64,000 bases of DNA, from NCBI GenBank assembly GCA_964433155.1, contig CAYSQE010000001.1:62001-126000 (forward strand). The letters run 5' to 3'. The DNA is from 2-01-FULL-40-13 sp964433155 (GTDB lineage: Bacteria; Patescibacteriota; Microgenomatia; UBA1406; GWC2-37-13). The translations under genes were made by a program, and so were the position numbers. The notes below the pieces were generated by a model, which saw only the letters and a program-made list of their open reading frames with translations, was not told the DNA's origin and did no database searches. Positions 42,577-51,630 of this stretch are shown in pieces. Numbering within the stretch: position 1 is the stretch's first letter; the number at the start of each line of letters is the position of its first letter.

Positions 42577-42857
42577 GAACTTAAATATCTCTTAAAAAAG
42601 TTTGGCGTAGAAAATATAATGAAAGGCTTAGCTTTCTCAAAGTCTTTATCTTCCCTAGGTCTATAATGAAACTCTTTTTGAAGTTCTTTTGAGACATCAA
42701 AGTACGTATAAATTAAATCATTTATTAAAGAAAATAATTCTTCCTGATTCTCTGCCTCAGTAAATACACCGTATTCAACTAATTCAGCAAAAAACTTTCC
42801 TTTCGCTAATTTTTTAATTTTCACTTTAATTGTCTGAGGAAGTCGAAGATCTTTCAT
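42573..42857 (-). CDS. HicB-like antitoxin
   Basis: 94 residues with the HicB partial RNase H-like fold: KVKIKKLAKGKFFAELVEYGVFTEAENQEELFSLINDLI, then a charged C-terminal part (RPREDKDFEKAKPF). HicB neutralises HicA and represses its own promoter. The extended -10 TGA-TATAAT (42877-42869) is 11 nt upstream of the ATG, and a dyad (42856-42873) spans from the -10 to the start codon. Its partner hicA is interrupted. Confidence 0.72.
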   Translation of the reverse strand: MKDLRLPQTIKVKIKKLAKGKFFAELVEYGVFTEAENQEELFSLINDLIYTYFDVSKELQKEFHYRPREDKDFEKAKPFIIFSTPNFFKRYLSS

Positions 42858-42873
42858 AATACAAGTGTATTAT
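42856..42873 (-). promoter_or_regulatory. Dyad operator at the hicB-like promoter
   Basis: ATAATACA-AG-TGTATTAT is a perfect 8-bp dyad with a 2-bp centre. It overlaps the -10 box on one side and the ATG on the other, covering the expected transcription start. Repression by HicB is inferred from the family. Confidence 0.6.
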
Positions 42874-42920
42874 ATCAAAGAACTTAATGTCAAGACTTAA
42901 TAATAAGTTATTGTATCAAT

Positions 42921-45683
42921 CTAATTTGGATAATGACACTTCTTATACTTCTTGCCAGAACCACACCAGCAGGGATCATTGCGGCCGGGTTTTTTGTTGG
43001 ATTGTCCCGGAGGAATAATTTTAAAACCCATCTGTGCAGAATTATCTTGGGGCTGTGGTTGATTTTGCATTGATTGTAATATGGGCTGAGACGCTGGAGG
43101 TTGTGAAGCAACGGTTTCTTGCTGTTTTTGTGCTTGAGAAAACGGATCAATCTTAGAGGCAGATTTAAACACCTTCTGCGGTTCTTTTTGAGAATCTTGT
43201 TGTGCAGATATATTCCCTATCTCTATCTTGAATAATCTTCTTGTAACCTCAAAATTGATATCACCTATCAACTTCTCAAACATCGAAAATGCTTCATTTT
43301 TATAGGCGACTAGTGGATCTTGTTGTGCATAACCACGCAGATTAATCCCTTCACGCAGGTCTTCGATAGCTGTCAGATGCTCTGTCCAATATTTATCGAT
43401 TGTTGTAATAAAGATAATTCTGGCAACTTCATTCCAAATTTTTTTGCCTACCTTTTTTTCTTTGCGAGATAACTCTTCTTTTATTAATTTCATAATATGG
43501 TCAATCAATCCTCCAGTATCACTTCCCTTTGAATTTTTTTCCAGCAGCTCAAAGTCTACTGGCACAATCAAATTGACTTCTTTATGGAGATTCTTGAGGC
43601 TATCTTTGGAAATAATCTCGCCTGTGCCAAAAAAAACATTGACCAATAGGTTTATCTCTTCTTCAAATGTGTCAAGTATGGTTTGACGAAATTCAGTTTC
43701 ACTCTTTTCCTGAAGAGTCAGAATTTTCCTCCTCAATGTGTAGATGATGTCCCTTTGCTTATTCAAAACGTCATCATACTCAACCAAGTGCTTTCTGATG
43801 TCAAAGTTAAATCCCTCCACTTTAACTTGTGCTTGCTCTATGGCTTTAGAAACCATTGAATGTGTCAATGGTTGGTCTTCGGGAAACTTTAAAAATGTCA
43901 TTAGTTTAGATATCTGTTCACCACCAAATATCCGCATCAGATCGTCTTCCAGCGAAACAAAAAATCTTGATGCACCCGGGTCACCCTGACGGCCCGATCG
44001 CCCTCTTAACTGATTATCTATTCTTCTTGACTCATGTCTTTCTGTGCCGATAACATACAAGCCACCTAGATTTACCACCTCGTCGTGACTTTTTTGCCAA
44101 TCTTTCATTTGTTTTTCACCTGACATCTCTCCGCCAAGAATGATGTCTACGCCGCGCCCAGCCATATTTGTAGCAACGGTAATAGATCCCTTTTTTCCCG
44201 CATTGGAAATAATCATCGCCTCTCTTTCATGATTTTTTGCGTTTAAAAGCTCGTGCGTTATTCCTTTTTGCTTGAGAAGTCTCGAGAGCAGTTCATTTTT
44301 CTCAATTGACGTGGTACCAACCAAGACCGGCCTTCCTTTTTTATAATTTTGAATAATTTCCTCGACTACGGCATTAAATTTCCCCCGCTCTGTTTTATAG
44401 ATCATGTCCGAATGATCCTTCCTGATCATGGTCAAATGCGTGGGAACGACAACAACGTCGTTCTTGTAGATTTTATGAAACTCTTCTGCTTCTGTGGCCG
44501 CTGTACCCGTCATTCCGGCAAGTTTTTTGTACATACGAAAATAGTTCTGCAGAGATACTGTAGCCAGAGTTTTTGACTCACGCTGAATTGATACGTTTTC
44601 TTTCGCTTCTATTGCCTGATGGAGTCCTTCTGAAAATCTTCTTCCGTATAGTAAGCGACCGGTAAATTCATCAACTATGATTACTTCGCCGTCTTTTACG
44701 ATATATTCTTTATCTGGTTTAAATAAAGTATTTGCCTTCAGCGCAGCTTCGATATGAAAAAGCGTATCAAAATCTTTTTCATAAATATTAGATACACCAA
44801 GCATAGACTCGATCTTCTTTATTCCCTCTTCTGTCAAATTTGCTGTGCGGAGTTTCTCATCGATAACGTAATCGGTTTTTGCATCAAGTCGTTTGACGGT
44901 CTGAGCGTATGAATAATATTTTGATGTATCCTCCTCATAAGGAGCTGAAATAATATGGGGCGTTCGTGCTTCGTCGATCAGAATCGAGTCTGCCTCATCG
45001 ATGACGGCAAAATTAAAGCCTTTTTGCACCAAATCAGCCGACGATCCAGCCATATTATCGCGAAGATAGTCAAAACCGAATTCGCTGTTAATCCCATACG
45101 TAATATCGGCAGAGTAAGCTTCTTTTCTGGTGATTGAACGCAGCTGAGCTAACCTCCAATCCTGAGCTTCTTTGTCTTTGTATTTCGGGTCATATATAAA
45201 TGATTTATCTGAGATGATGGCTGCGGTTGAAAGGCCTAAAAAATGAAATACTCCTCCCATCCAACCTGCATCGCGTCTAGCCAGATAATCATTAACCGTC
45301 ACTAGATGTGAGCCGTTACCGGTCAACGCATTTAGATAAAGCGCAGTGATAGCAGAAAGCGTCTTACCTTCGCCTGTTTTTTGCTCTGCAATCTTTCCTT
45401 CATGCAGGGCGATTCCCGCCATGAGCTGGACATCAAAATGCCTCTGTCCCAAAACTCGCCGCGCAGCTTCGCGAACCAGCGCAAATGACCAAACAAGTAC
45501 CTCGTCTAATTTACCCCCATCTCCCCCAACACCCTCACGAAGTTTATTAGTTTCTTTCTTAAAATCTGTATCCTTTAACTTCCTCGCCTTATCTTCAAGA
45601 GAGTTTATTTGCTCAACTTTTTCTTTAAGCCTATTGATTTCCCGCTGATTGTAATCAAAAAATTTTTTAAAAAAATTTAGCAT
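42921..45683 (-). CDS. secA: Preprotein translocase ATPase SecA
   Basis: 920 residues. Walker A is TGEGKTLSA near residue 106, the DEAD-type box is VIDEADSILIDEARTP, the second nucleotide domain has GTTSIEKNE and ATNMAGRGVDI, and RGRSGRQGDPG is the final helicase motif. The C-terminus is a Gln/Pro-rich linker followed by a SEC-C zinc motif (CWCGSGKKYKKCH). It pushes proteins through SecYEG. The 122-nt upstream region contains two hairpins but no clear TATAAT at the start codon. Confidence 0.96.
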   Translation of the reverse strand: MLNFFKKFFDYNQREINRLKEKVEQINSLEDKARKLKDTDFKKETNKLREGVGGDGGKLDEVLVWSFALVREAARRVLGQRHFDVQLMAGIALHEGKIAEQKTGEGKTLSAITALYLNALTGNGSHLVTVNDYLARRDAGWMGGVFHFLGLSTAAIISDKSFIYDPKYKDKEAQDWRLAQLRSITRKEAYSADITYGINSEFGFDYLRDNMAGSSADLVQKGFNFAVIDEADSILIDEARTPHIISAPYEEDTSKYYSYAQTVKRLDAKTDYVIDEKLRTANLTEEGIKKIESMLGVSNIYEKDFDTLFHIEAALKANTLFKPDKEYIVKDGEVIIVDEFTGRLLYGRRFSEGLHQAIEAKENVSIQRESKTLATVSLQNYFRMYKKLAGMTGTAATEAEEFHKIYKNDVVVVPTHLTMIRKDHSDMIYKTERGKFNAVVEEIIQNYKKGRPVLVGTTSIEKNELLSRLLKQKGITHELLNAKNHEREAMIISNAGKKGSITVATNMAGRGVDIILGGEMSGEKQMKDWQKSHDEVVNLGGLYVIGTERHESRRIDNQLRGRSGRQGDPGASRFFVSLEDDLMRIFGGEQISKLMTFLKFPEDQPLTHSMVSKAIEQAQVKVEGFNFDIRKHLVEYDDVLNKQRDIIYTLRRKILTLQEKSETEFRQTILDTFEEEINLLVNVFFGTGEIISKDSLKNLHKEVNLIVPVDFELLEKNSKGSDTGGLIDHIMKLIKEELSRKEKKVGKKIWNEVARIIFITTIDKYWTEHLTAIEDLREGINLRGYAQQDPLVAYKNEAFSMFEKLIGDINFEVTRRLFKIEIGNISAQQDSQKEPQKVFKSASKIDPFSQAQKQQETVASQPPASQPILQSMQNQPQPQDNSAQMGFKIIPPGQSNKKPGRNDPCWCGSGKKYKKCHYPN

Positions 45684-45695
45684 ATGTGTTATTAG

Positions 45696-45797
45696 TTCGC
45701 AGAATGCGAATTTGAGTTTATGGCACGCGTGGGTGCTAATTACAAAAACAGAAATCGCTTACTAGCTTGATGCATAAACGAAAAGACGCATTCAAGA
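45696..45797 (-). other. Hairpins upstream of secA
   Basis: TTCGCA-GAA-TGCGAA (45696-45710) is a perfect 6-bp hairpin. CTTGA...TCAAG arms extended by ATGC/GCAT pair around 45759-45797. They lie in the 122-nt space between secA and the next minus-strand gene. A leader role in secA control or a terminator for the upstream operon is possible; there is no good T-tract. Confidence 0.35.
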
Positions 45798-45805
45798 ACC
45801 ATATT

Positions 45806-46561
45806 CTATTTTATAAAATATTCTTGCGGTATGATTAAAATCTTTTGGGCAGCGAAGCGATTCGATTCTTTTTCTGTCCCGGATTTCTTGATAACAAAAT
45901 GAATAGTATCTCCCTCCTTGATTTTTGAGAACCCCACTTTTTCTAAAACAAGAGTTTTAACATTGATCATTTGTTGTTTTGTAAAGGTTTCAACATCGAG
46001 TGTATAATTTTCCTTATCGCTGGTAACAGCCCTTATAAAAAATTCCTGCTTATTAACCTCTGAGACTTTTCCAGAAACAATCAAGAAAAATTCATCAAGA
46101 TAAATAGCATTTGCCTCAATTTTATTATTATTCATTACTCCGGTTACTATGATATAAGATCCTTTCTTAATATCGCTCAACTTAATCTCTTTTCTGGTTG
46201 TTCCAACAATTTGATAATATTTCGTCAAATCAGAATCTACTGATATTTCATATAGTTGGTCATTGTACGATCTAATTTTTATTTTTTTATCGGTTTTCTC
46301 TTCCACATGACCGCTTACGGCCTTGCTATTTTTCTGTCTAAGTTCGGCGACTTTGGTTGCAATTTTTTCTTTCAGTGACTGAATTTCATTATCTTCAGCA
46401 GATTTAGTCGGCAAAACTAATACCTGTGACGGTGACGCGATCTTAGTCTGAGCAGAAACTTTATATAAAGGTATAACAGATGTTAACACAGCTATAATAA
46501 ATAAACCTTTTACTACATTTAACTTTGATCTTTTATCTTTGATCTTTGATCTTCTTTTCAT
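45806..46561 (-). CDS. Exported protein with DUF5666-like repeats
   Basis: 251 residues. A basic start and one hydrophobic stretch (about residues 19-37, ending KVSAQ) form a signal peptide or anchor. A helical segment (about 55-80) precedes beta-rich repeats of the form SGHVEE..IKIRS..., ...KKGSYIIVTGVM, VSGKVSEVNKQEFFIRA, and KEGDTIHFVIKK, resembling small OB-like DUF5666 modules. The function is unknown. The first codons are built from TTTGATC heptamers (46524-46551). The start overlaps the upstream gene by ATGA. Confidence 0.6.
   Translation of the reverse strand: MKRRSKIKDKRSKLNVVKGLFIIAVLTSVIPLYKVSAQTKIASPSQVLVLPTKSAEDNEIQSLKEKIATKVAELRQKNSKAVSGHVEEKTDKKIKIRSYNDQLYEISVDSDLTKYYQIVGTTRKEIKLSDIKKGSYIIVTGVMNNNKIEANAIYLDEFFLIVSGKVSEVNKQEFFIRAVTSDKENYTLDVETFTKQQMINVKTLVLEKVGFSKIKEGDTIHFVIKKSGTEKESNRFAAQKILIIPQEYFIK
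46524..46551 (-). repeat. Heptamer tandem repeat (TTTGATC type x4)
   Basis: Four 7-bp units (TTTGATC, TTTTATC, TTTGATC, TTTGATC) code for the basic N-terminus of the exported protein. On the coding strand the unit is GATCAAA, sharing the CAAA core of the other arrays. Confidence 0.7.
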
Positions 46562-46992
46562 AGTTGTTCTGGGAGATAATAAATACGTAACTCTTTCTCA
46601 AACGTTCTTGCTAGATCGCCACTTGTGTGCGATGTAACGGTAATCACATTTTCACCAAGAGATAGAGGGAAATTTACTGAAAATTTTTCTTTTTCATTTT
46701 TAAAAATTATTTCTTTTATAGGAGATTGCATGATAATTAGTGCATTTTTTTCTGCATTTCCTTTAAGTGCTACTTCATCTTTATTAAACACCGCTCCATT
46801 TTGCGGTTCATCGATTGCTAGGGGGGTTGCGCTTTTTTGTGTAGTTTTTGAAAGCTGACTAATTTTTTGATTTGGAGCTAATGTTTTTGTCTTTGTCAGT
46901 TGAATTTCTTTATTCTTTACTAGAATAAGTAATGCAACTACTGCTCCAAAAATAATCCCAAAAAAAATAGCTATGATTGTTTCTTTTTTCAT
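46558..46992 (-). CDS. Membrane-anchored Ig-like domain protein
   Basis: 144 residues. One N-terminal membrane helix (about 5-26) is followed by a Thr/Ser/Lys-rich linker and a beta-sandwich of about 75 residues (DEPQNGAVFNKDEVALKGNAEKNALIIM, then FPLSLGENVITVTSHTSG). This resembles the Ig-like/glucodextranase domain B class found in extracellular proteins. Its role is probably adhesive or structural at the cell surface. It overlaps both neighbours by ATGA, so nnrD, this gene and the DUF5666-like gene form one operon. Confidence 0.65.
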   Translation of the reverse strand: MKKETIIAIFFGIIFGAVVALLILVKNKEIQLTKTKTLAPNQKISQLSKTTQKSATPLAIDEPQNGAVFNKDEVALKGNAEKNALIIMQSPIKEIIFKNEKEKFSVNFPLSLGENVITVTSHTSGDLARTFEKELRIYYLPEQL

Positions 46993-47912
46993 CTTTTAAA
47001 AATAATCGTGTTAAGGATGGAAGGTAATGATTCTATTATATCGCTAATATTATACCAATATCCTTTCTTTAAGAAAAGCTCATCGGCAGTTCTTTTTAAA
47101 AGAAATGAAGAGAGAATCGCCGATTCAAACGGACCGCTTTTGGCATAAAAAGAAGCGGTGAGTCCTGCTAGTATATCTCCCGTACCTCCTTTGGTCAAAC
47201 CAGAATTGCCTCCTTCTACAACAGCGCCTTCTGCTCCATCTGAAATGAAATCTTTTATGGCTTTTAAAAGAATAAGACAGTCAAATTTTTTTGCGTACTC
47301 GGCTACAATCTCACTTTTTTGTTGATCATTTTTGTCAGATAGATCAATATTAAATAGTTTTTTAAACTCACCTTGATGTGGCGTAATGATCGTTTTAACT
47401 TTCCGTCTCAATAACCACTCTGGTTTTATCACCTGTAATGCTCCTGCATCGATAACGAATTTTTTATCAGGAAAATGTTCAAGTAGATATTTCGTCAGAT
47501 GGTAGGTATATGTTGGCTCATCCTGAGTTTTTAAAATGTCCTTAAAATTTGTCATTTGTAATTTGTCATTTGTAATTTTTCCTCGCATCATCCCCGGCCC
47601 AACCAATATTACATCATCCTCCTTCACATACTCCAACAGCTCTTCTTGTCGAACAACCATTCCATTTCTGAACTTTTTTTTTAAAGATAAGAAAATTTCA
47701 TTATTTTCTTGAGTCGAAGAATAATGAACCATATCGACAAGATGAGAAGCGATCTCTGCGGCCCAGATAGAAGCAGAGTGAAAAAGCGATGACCCACCTA
47801 TCACCAGCGCCTTACCGTTTTGACCTTTGTGAGAGTTAGGTTTTGGAATATGAATATATTTTAAAAAAGCTCTTACAGCTTTTCCATTAGAAGTGTTAAT
47901 AATTGTCGTCAT
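46989..47912 (-). CDS. nnrD: ADP/ATP-dependent NAD(P)H-hydrate dehydratase
   Basis: About 307 residues of the YjeF C-terminal, ribokinase-like fold. HKGQNGKALVIGGS near the N-terminus, VGPGMMRG, FVIDAGALQ, ITPHQGEF and the catalytic GNSGLTKGGTGDILAGL are all present. It repairs hydrated NADH and NADPH. The epimerase half is absent. A heptamer array (47547-47574) lengthens a loop after VGPGMMRG. The ATG at 47912 is preferred: TATAAT (47933-47928) is 15 nt upstream, within the alternative longer frame starting at 47963. Confidence 0.88.
   Translation of the reverse strand: MTTIINTSNGKAVRAFLKYIHIPKPNSHKGQNGKALVIGGSSLFHSASIWAAEIASHLVDMVHYSSTQENNEIFLSLKKKFRNGMVVRQEELLEYVKEDDVILVGPGMMRGKITNDKLQMTNFKDILKTQDEPTYTYHLTKYLLEHFPDKKFVIDAGALQVIKPEWLLRRKVKTIITPHQGEFKKLFNIDLSDKNDQQKSEIVAEYAKKFDCLILLKAIKDFISDGAEGAVVEGGNSGLTKGGTGDILAGLTASFYAKSGPFESAILSSFLLKRTADELFLKKGYWYNISDIIESLPSILNTIIFKR
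47547..47574 (-). repeat. Heptamer tandem repeat (ATTTGTC/ATTTGTA x4)
   Basis: Four alternating 7-bp units in the nnrD gene encode TNDKLQMTNFK-like residues. On the coding strand the unit contains ACAAAT, like the other arrays. Confidence 0.75.
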
Positions 47913-47966
47913 ATTATTTTTCGAATAATTATAATCAAAATAAATAAATAATTTAAGCATCAAATC

Positions 47967-48428
47967 CTATTTGTAGATTAATTCAGCTACTTTTTGAGAC
48001 CATCCTAGAAATGTAAATATTTCTGGGCCTTTTATAAAAGGAGGCTTTATTAATCTATCTCGATCACTCTTATGAAGCTCGGCCCAATGTAGTATTCTTC
48101 TTGCGACAGTCGTTATTCCTTTTCCTCTATAAGCATCTTCACTAAGCGCTTCCTCAATAAAATTGATTGGAAACTTGGTAGCATCATAGTAATCTCTGAT
48201 ATATTCTTCTTTATAAGCTAAAGCAAAAAAGTCATCTGTTGTTACAAAAACTGCTTGCCCATTCTTATACAAAATAGCTTGATGTTTATATTTCAAATTT
48301 GCTATTAAATCGTTTTCATGCGTATTAACACCATCACGTAAGATTACAAGAGAATGTCTAGGATAAACCAAAGGAGATTTACGAGATTCAACACTCATAA
48401 TCATTCTTTTAACAATTTCATTTGTCAT
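47967..48428 (-). CDS. Unknown protein, possibly GNAT-like
   Basis: 153 residues, mixed alpha/beta. The stretch EDAYRGKGITTVARRILHWAELH near residue 105 has the shape of an acetyl-CoA binding loop and helix (RGxGI), but the rest of the GNAT fold is not convincing. No signal peptide. It ends 4 nt before the longer nnrD frame and is divergent from alaS. Confidence 0.5.
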   Translation of the reverse strand: MTNEIVKRMIMSVESRKSPLVYPRHSLVILRDGVNTHENDLIANLKYKHQAILYKNGQAVFVTTDDFFALAYKEEYIRDYYDATKFPINFIEEALSEDAYRGKGITTVARRILHWAELHKSDRDRLIKPPFIKGPEIFTFLGWSQKVAELIYK

Positions 48429-48477
48429 ACTGTAATATCTGAGGTTTTAATGATCATATCTGATATAATTTTACACT

Positions 48478-50295
48478 ATGATAGTAGGCCATAGGAAGCT
48501 TCGTGAAAAATTTTCCAAATTCTGGAGTTCAAAAGATCACAAAGAAATTCCGCCTATTCCTCTTGTTCCAAAGGATGACCCAACTACCTTATTTACAGGA
48601 TCTGGTATGCAACAGCTCGTCCCCTATCTGCTTGGTGAACCACATCCCTTAGGAAAAAGATTATATAACATTCAACCTTGTTTTCGCTCACAAGATATAG
48701 ATGAAGTTGGTGATAACCGCCATACAACATTTTTTGAAATGATGGGTAACTGGTCACTGGGTACCTATTTCAAAGAAGAGCAATTGGAGTGGGTGTGGGA
48801 TTTTTTTACTGATGAGCTTGATATTCCTAAACATAAACTATATGTGACTGTTTTTTCGGGCACAAAGACAATTCCTAGAGATAACGAATCAGCATCTATT
48901 TGGAAAAAATTAGGTGTCAAAGAGAATCATATTTTTTATTACGGACCTGAAAAAAACTGGTGGTCAAGAGCCGGAATCCCTGATAAGATGCCAGTCGGTG
49001 AGCCGGGCGGGCCTGATTCTGAAATATTCCATGAATTTACTCAAGTGGCACATAATCCAAAGTATGGCTCAAAGTGTCACCCAAACTGCGACTGTGGAAA
49101 ATTTTTGGAAATTGGTAATTCTGTCTTCATGCAGTATCAAAAACAAAAAGATGGATCATTTAAGGAACTCCCCAAAAAGAATGTCGATTTTGGAGGAGGT
49201 TTGGAAAGAATTCTTGCTGCATTGAATAATAATCCCGATGTATTTAAAACTGATATTTTTAGTGGGATTTATGATGAATTACATAAAAAAATTGGTAAAG
49301 AAACAACTGATGTTAGAGTAAGGAGATTAAGAATATTTCTTGATCACACAAGAGCAATTTTATTCTTGATTAAAGATAATGTAAAGCCCGGTAAAAATGA
49401 AAGAGATTATGTACTTAGAAGATTGATTAGAAGATCTGATGACCAGTTAAATATCTTATTTCAGGGGGATAGAATATTGATAAAATCCATATGGAAATCG
49501 GTAATTACATATTTCATAGCGAAATATAAAAATACTTATAAATTGAATTTAAATAGTTATGATGTAATAGAAGAAGAATTAAATAAGTACCAAAATGTAT
49601 TTGTTCATTTGGAAAAAGAACGAAGTGAATTCCAATCATTACTTAAAAAGTATCCCATTAGTACTGCTTCGACAATTGCTGGACCAATTACATTCAACTA
49701 TCAGAGCACATTTGGAATTCCTTTTGACACATCAAGATCAATTGCAGAAGAAGTTGGGCTTGATACCCAAATCTTAATAAAAAATTATAATAAAAAGAAA
49801 ATTGAACATCAAAGTAAATCTCGCACTTCATCTTCAGGAATGTTTAAAGGTGGCTTAGCAGATCATAGCGATCAGGTACTGAAATACCATACCGCAACCC
49901 ATCTTCTCCACCAGGCATTATTTGACGTTTTGGGAGACAGTGTACGACAGGAGGGATCAAATATTACTGCCGAAAGATTGAGATTTGATTTCTCAGCACC
50001 TAAAAAAATGAGTCCCGAAGAGCTGAGAGAGGTTGAACTTATTATTAATAAAAAAATAAAAGAAAAAATTGATGTTTCCTTTAAAATAATGAACAAAGAC
50101 GACGCTTATAAAATTGGGGCTAGGGCTTTTTTTAGAGAAAAATATCCTGAAAAAGTTAAGATTTATTTTATAGGTGATTATTCTAAAGAATTCTGCGGAG
50201 GACCACATGTAAAAAATACAAAGGAAATCCGCAAAATTCAAATATATAAATTCGAAAAAATCGGTTCAAACCTTTATCGAATCTACGCAAAATAG
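48478..50295 (+). CDS. alaS: Alanyl-tRNA synthetase lacking the C-terminal domain
   Basis: 605 residues. Class II catalytic core (CFRSQDIDEVGDNRHTTFFEMMGNWSLG), tRNA-recognition part and editing domain with both metal pairs intact (HTATHLLH and CGGPH). The protein ends right after the editing domain (KFEKIGSNLYRIYAK), whereas typical AlaRS proteins continue for some 250 residues with the C-Ala domain. This is likely a natural compact form. The extended -10 TGA-TATAAT (48461-48469) ends 8 nt before the ATG. Confidence 0.93.
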   Translation: MIVGHRKLREKFSKFWSSKDHKEIPPIPLVPKDDPTTLFTGSGMQQLVPYLLGEPHPLGKRLYNIQPCFRSQDIDEVGDNRHTTFFEMMGNWSLGTYFKEEQLEWVWDFFTDELDIPKHKLYVTVFSGTKTIPRDNESASIWKKLGVKENHIFYYGPEKNWWSRAGIPDKMPVGEPGGPDSEIFHEFTQVAHNPKYGSKCHPNCDCGKFLEIGNSVFMQYQKQKDGSFKELPKKNVDFGGGLERILAALNNNPDVFKTDIFSGIYDELHKKIGKETTDVRVRRLRIFLDHTRAILFLIKDNVKPGKNERDYVLRRLIRRSDDQLNILFQGDRILIKSIWKSVITYFIAKYKNTYKLNLNSYDVIEEELNKYQNVFVHLEKERSEFQSLLKKYPISTASTIAGPITFNYQSTFGIPFDTSRSIAEEVGLDTQILIKNYNKKKIEHQSKSRTSSSGMFKGGLADHSDQVLKYHTATHLLHQALFDVLGDSVRQEGSNITAERLRFDFSAPKKMSPEELREVELIINKKIKEKIDVSFKIMNKDDAYKIGARAFFREKYPEKVKIYFIGDYSKEFCGGPHVKNTKEIRKIQIYKFEKIGSNLYRIYAK

Positions 50296-50297
50296 GG

Positions 50298-50326
50298 TTG
50301 ACAAGATTCTATCTTTCATCTATAGT
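50298..50326 (+). promoter_or_regulatory. Promoter of the DsbA-like gene
   Basis: TTGACA (50298-50303), exactly 17 bp, then TATAGT (50321-50326), with the ATG 8 nt later. A near-consensus sigma70-type promoter for a leaderless mRNA. Confidence 0.8.
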
Positions 50327-50334
50327 TTCTAGGT

Positions 50335-51123
50335 ATGCCAAAAAAGAAATCGACTCCAACAAATCAAATATCAGATTCTGACGTTCAAAATCCAACACAG
50401 CAATATTATCCACCAACTCCAAAAGGTCCATCAAATCTTTTGATAGTTTTACTTATTGCCGTATCTTTTTTAGCCGGCTATCTTTTTTTTAGAGTACGCA
50501 GCCTAGAGCAAGGAAAGGCTACTGGAACAACTCAACAACAAGCAGAGCAACCACCGCAAAGACCCACAGAACTCAAAATCAAAAAACCAGAAGCCGATGA
50601 ACACTGGAGAGGATCAAAAGATGTGCGTTATGTCTGGGTCGAATACTCTGATCTTGAATGTCCGTTTTGCAAAAGGATACATCCTGACTTGATCAAACTT
50701 ATGGATGGATATAAGGACAAAGTAGCCTGGGTATTTAGACATTTTCCATTAGCATTTCACCCAAAGGCGCAAAAATCCGGTGAGGCCGTTGAATGCGCGC
50801 ATGATCAGGGTGGAGACGAGGCATTTTGGAAATTAAACGACGCCATCTTTGAAAAAATGCCGGATTTGGAGCTTTCACAGTTACCATCGCTTGCTTCTGA
50901 GGTTGGCCTTGACGCAACAACGTTGAAAGATTGCTTAGACAGCGGTAAATTTGAAAAAAAAGTTAAAGATCAACAGGCAGAAGGAACAAAAGCAGGCGTA
51001 CAGGCCACACCAACTGGAGTTATCTATGATCTAAAGACTGGTAAGACGCTTCTTGTCGAAGGTGCTCTTCCTTACGAAAACCTCAAACAAAACCTAGACA
51101 ACTTCCTCGCACAGAATAAATAA
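50335..51123 (+). CDS. Membrane-anchored DsbA-like thiol oxidoreductase
   Basis: 262 residues. The cytoplasmic N-terminus is Gln/Pro/Thr-rich, one membrane helix spans about 34-52, and a Gln-rich linker leads to a thioredoxin-fold DsbA domain (YVWVEYSDLECPFCKRIHPDL with the CPFC active site near residues 105-108, then FRHFPL and the cis-Pro in QATPTG). It probably forms or isomerises disulfides in exported proteins outside the membrane. A single-gene transcript with its own strong promoter. Confidence 0.88.
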   Translation: MPKKKSTPTNQISDSDVQNPTQQYYPPTPKGPSNLLIVLLIAVSFLAGYLFFRVRSLEQGKATGTTQQQAEQPPQRPTELKIKKPEADEHWRGSKDVRYVWVEYSDLECPFCKRIHPDLIKLMDGYKDKVAWVFRHFPLAFHPKAQKSGEAVECAHDQGGDEAFWKLNDAIFEKMPDLELSQLPSLASEVGLDATTLKDCLDSGKFEKKVKDQQAEGTKAGVQATPTGVIYDLKTGKTLLVEGALPYENLKQNLDNFLAQNK

Positions 51124-51143
51124 TGATTTCTTTTTCCATAGCA

Positions 51144-51572
51144 TTATCTTCTATACGTATACCTGATATCTCGTATACGATCTTTATTGGTAGGTTTATC
51201 AAAATAATGAGCATTAATATCATAGCCCTGATTACGAATTTGATCGATAAAATCTTGTACTGTAGGAACACCATTAATTACAGTTTTGACTTCACTTCTA
51301 AAGCGCACTAATCTTTTGATAAATAGTCTTCCACTTCGATCATATCTTGCTCCTTCATAGAGACTCATTTGAAGTCTAAGAATCTCATCTATAACATCGT
51401 CTGGATTGTGTTGCGCAAATTCCCAGGGCGGCCCGTACAGGATTATAGGTCCATCAGGAGTTCCAAATTTAACTTGAACACATCCATCATATGCCTGATG
51501 CTTACTAACAATGTAGGTTGAAGAACCCGTGAGAAAAGGAATAAATCGATCTGGTCCTTGTTCAACTCCCAT
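51144..51572 (-). CDS. Hypothetical protein
   Basis: About 142 residues, no signal peptide or membrane helix. The first half is beta-rich (STYIVSKHQ, GCVQVKFGTPDGPIILYGPPWEF), the second is helical and basic (LRLQMSLYEGARYDRSGRLFIKRLVRF). I do not recognise a family. It fills the space between the DsbA-like gene and the tRNA-Glu trailer. The ATG at 51572 gives the cleaner N-terminus; another ATG lies two codons upstream. Confidence 0.5.
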   Translation of the reverse strand: MGVEQGPDRFIPFLTGSSTYIVSKHQAYDGCVQVKFGTPDGPIILYGPPWEFAQHNPDDVIDEILRLQMSLYEGARYDRSGRLFIKRLVRFRSEVKTVINGVPTVQDFIDQIRNQGYDINAHYFDKPTNKDRIRDIRYTYRR

Positions 51573-51630
51573 AAACACTCAAGTAATTGCACTATTAAGT
51601 TATTTTTGCCTTTGAAACAATTTGTGCCGC

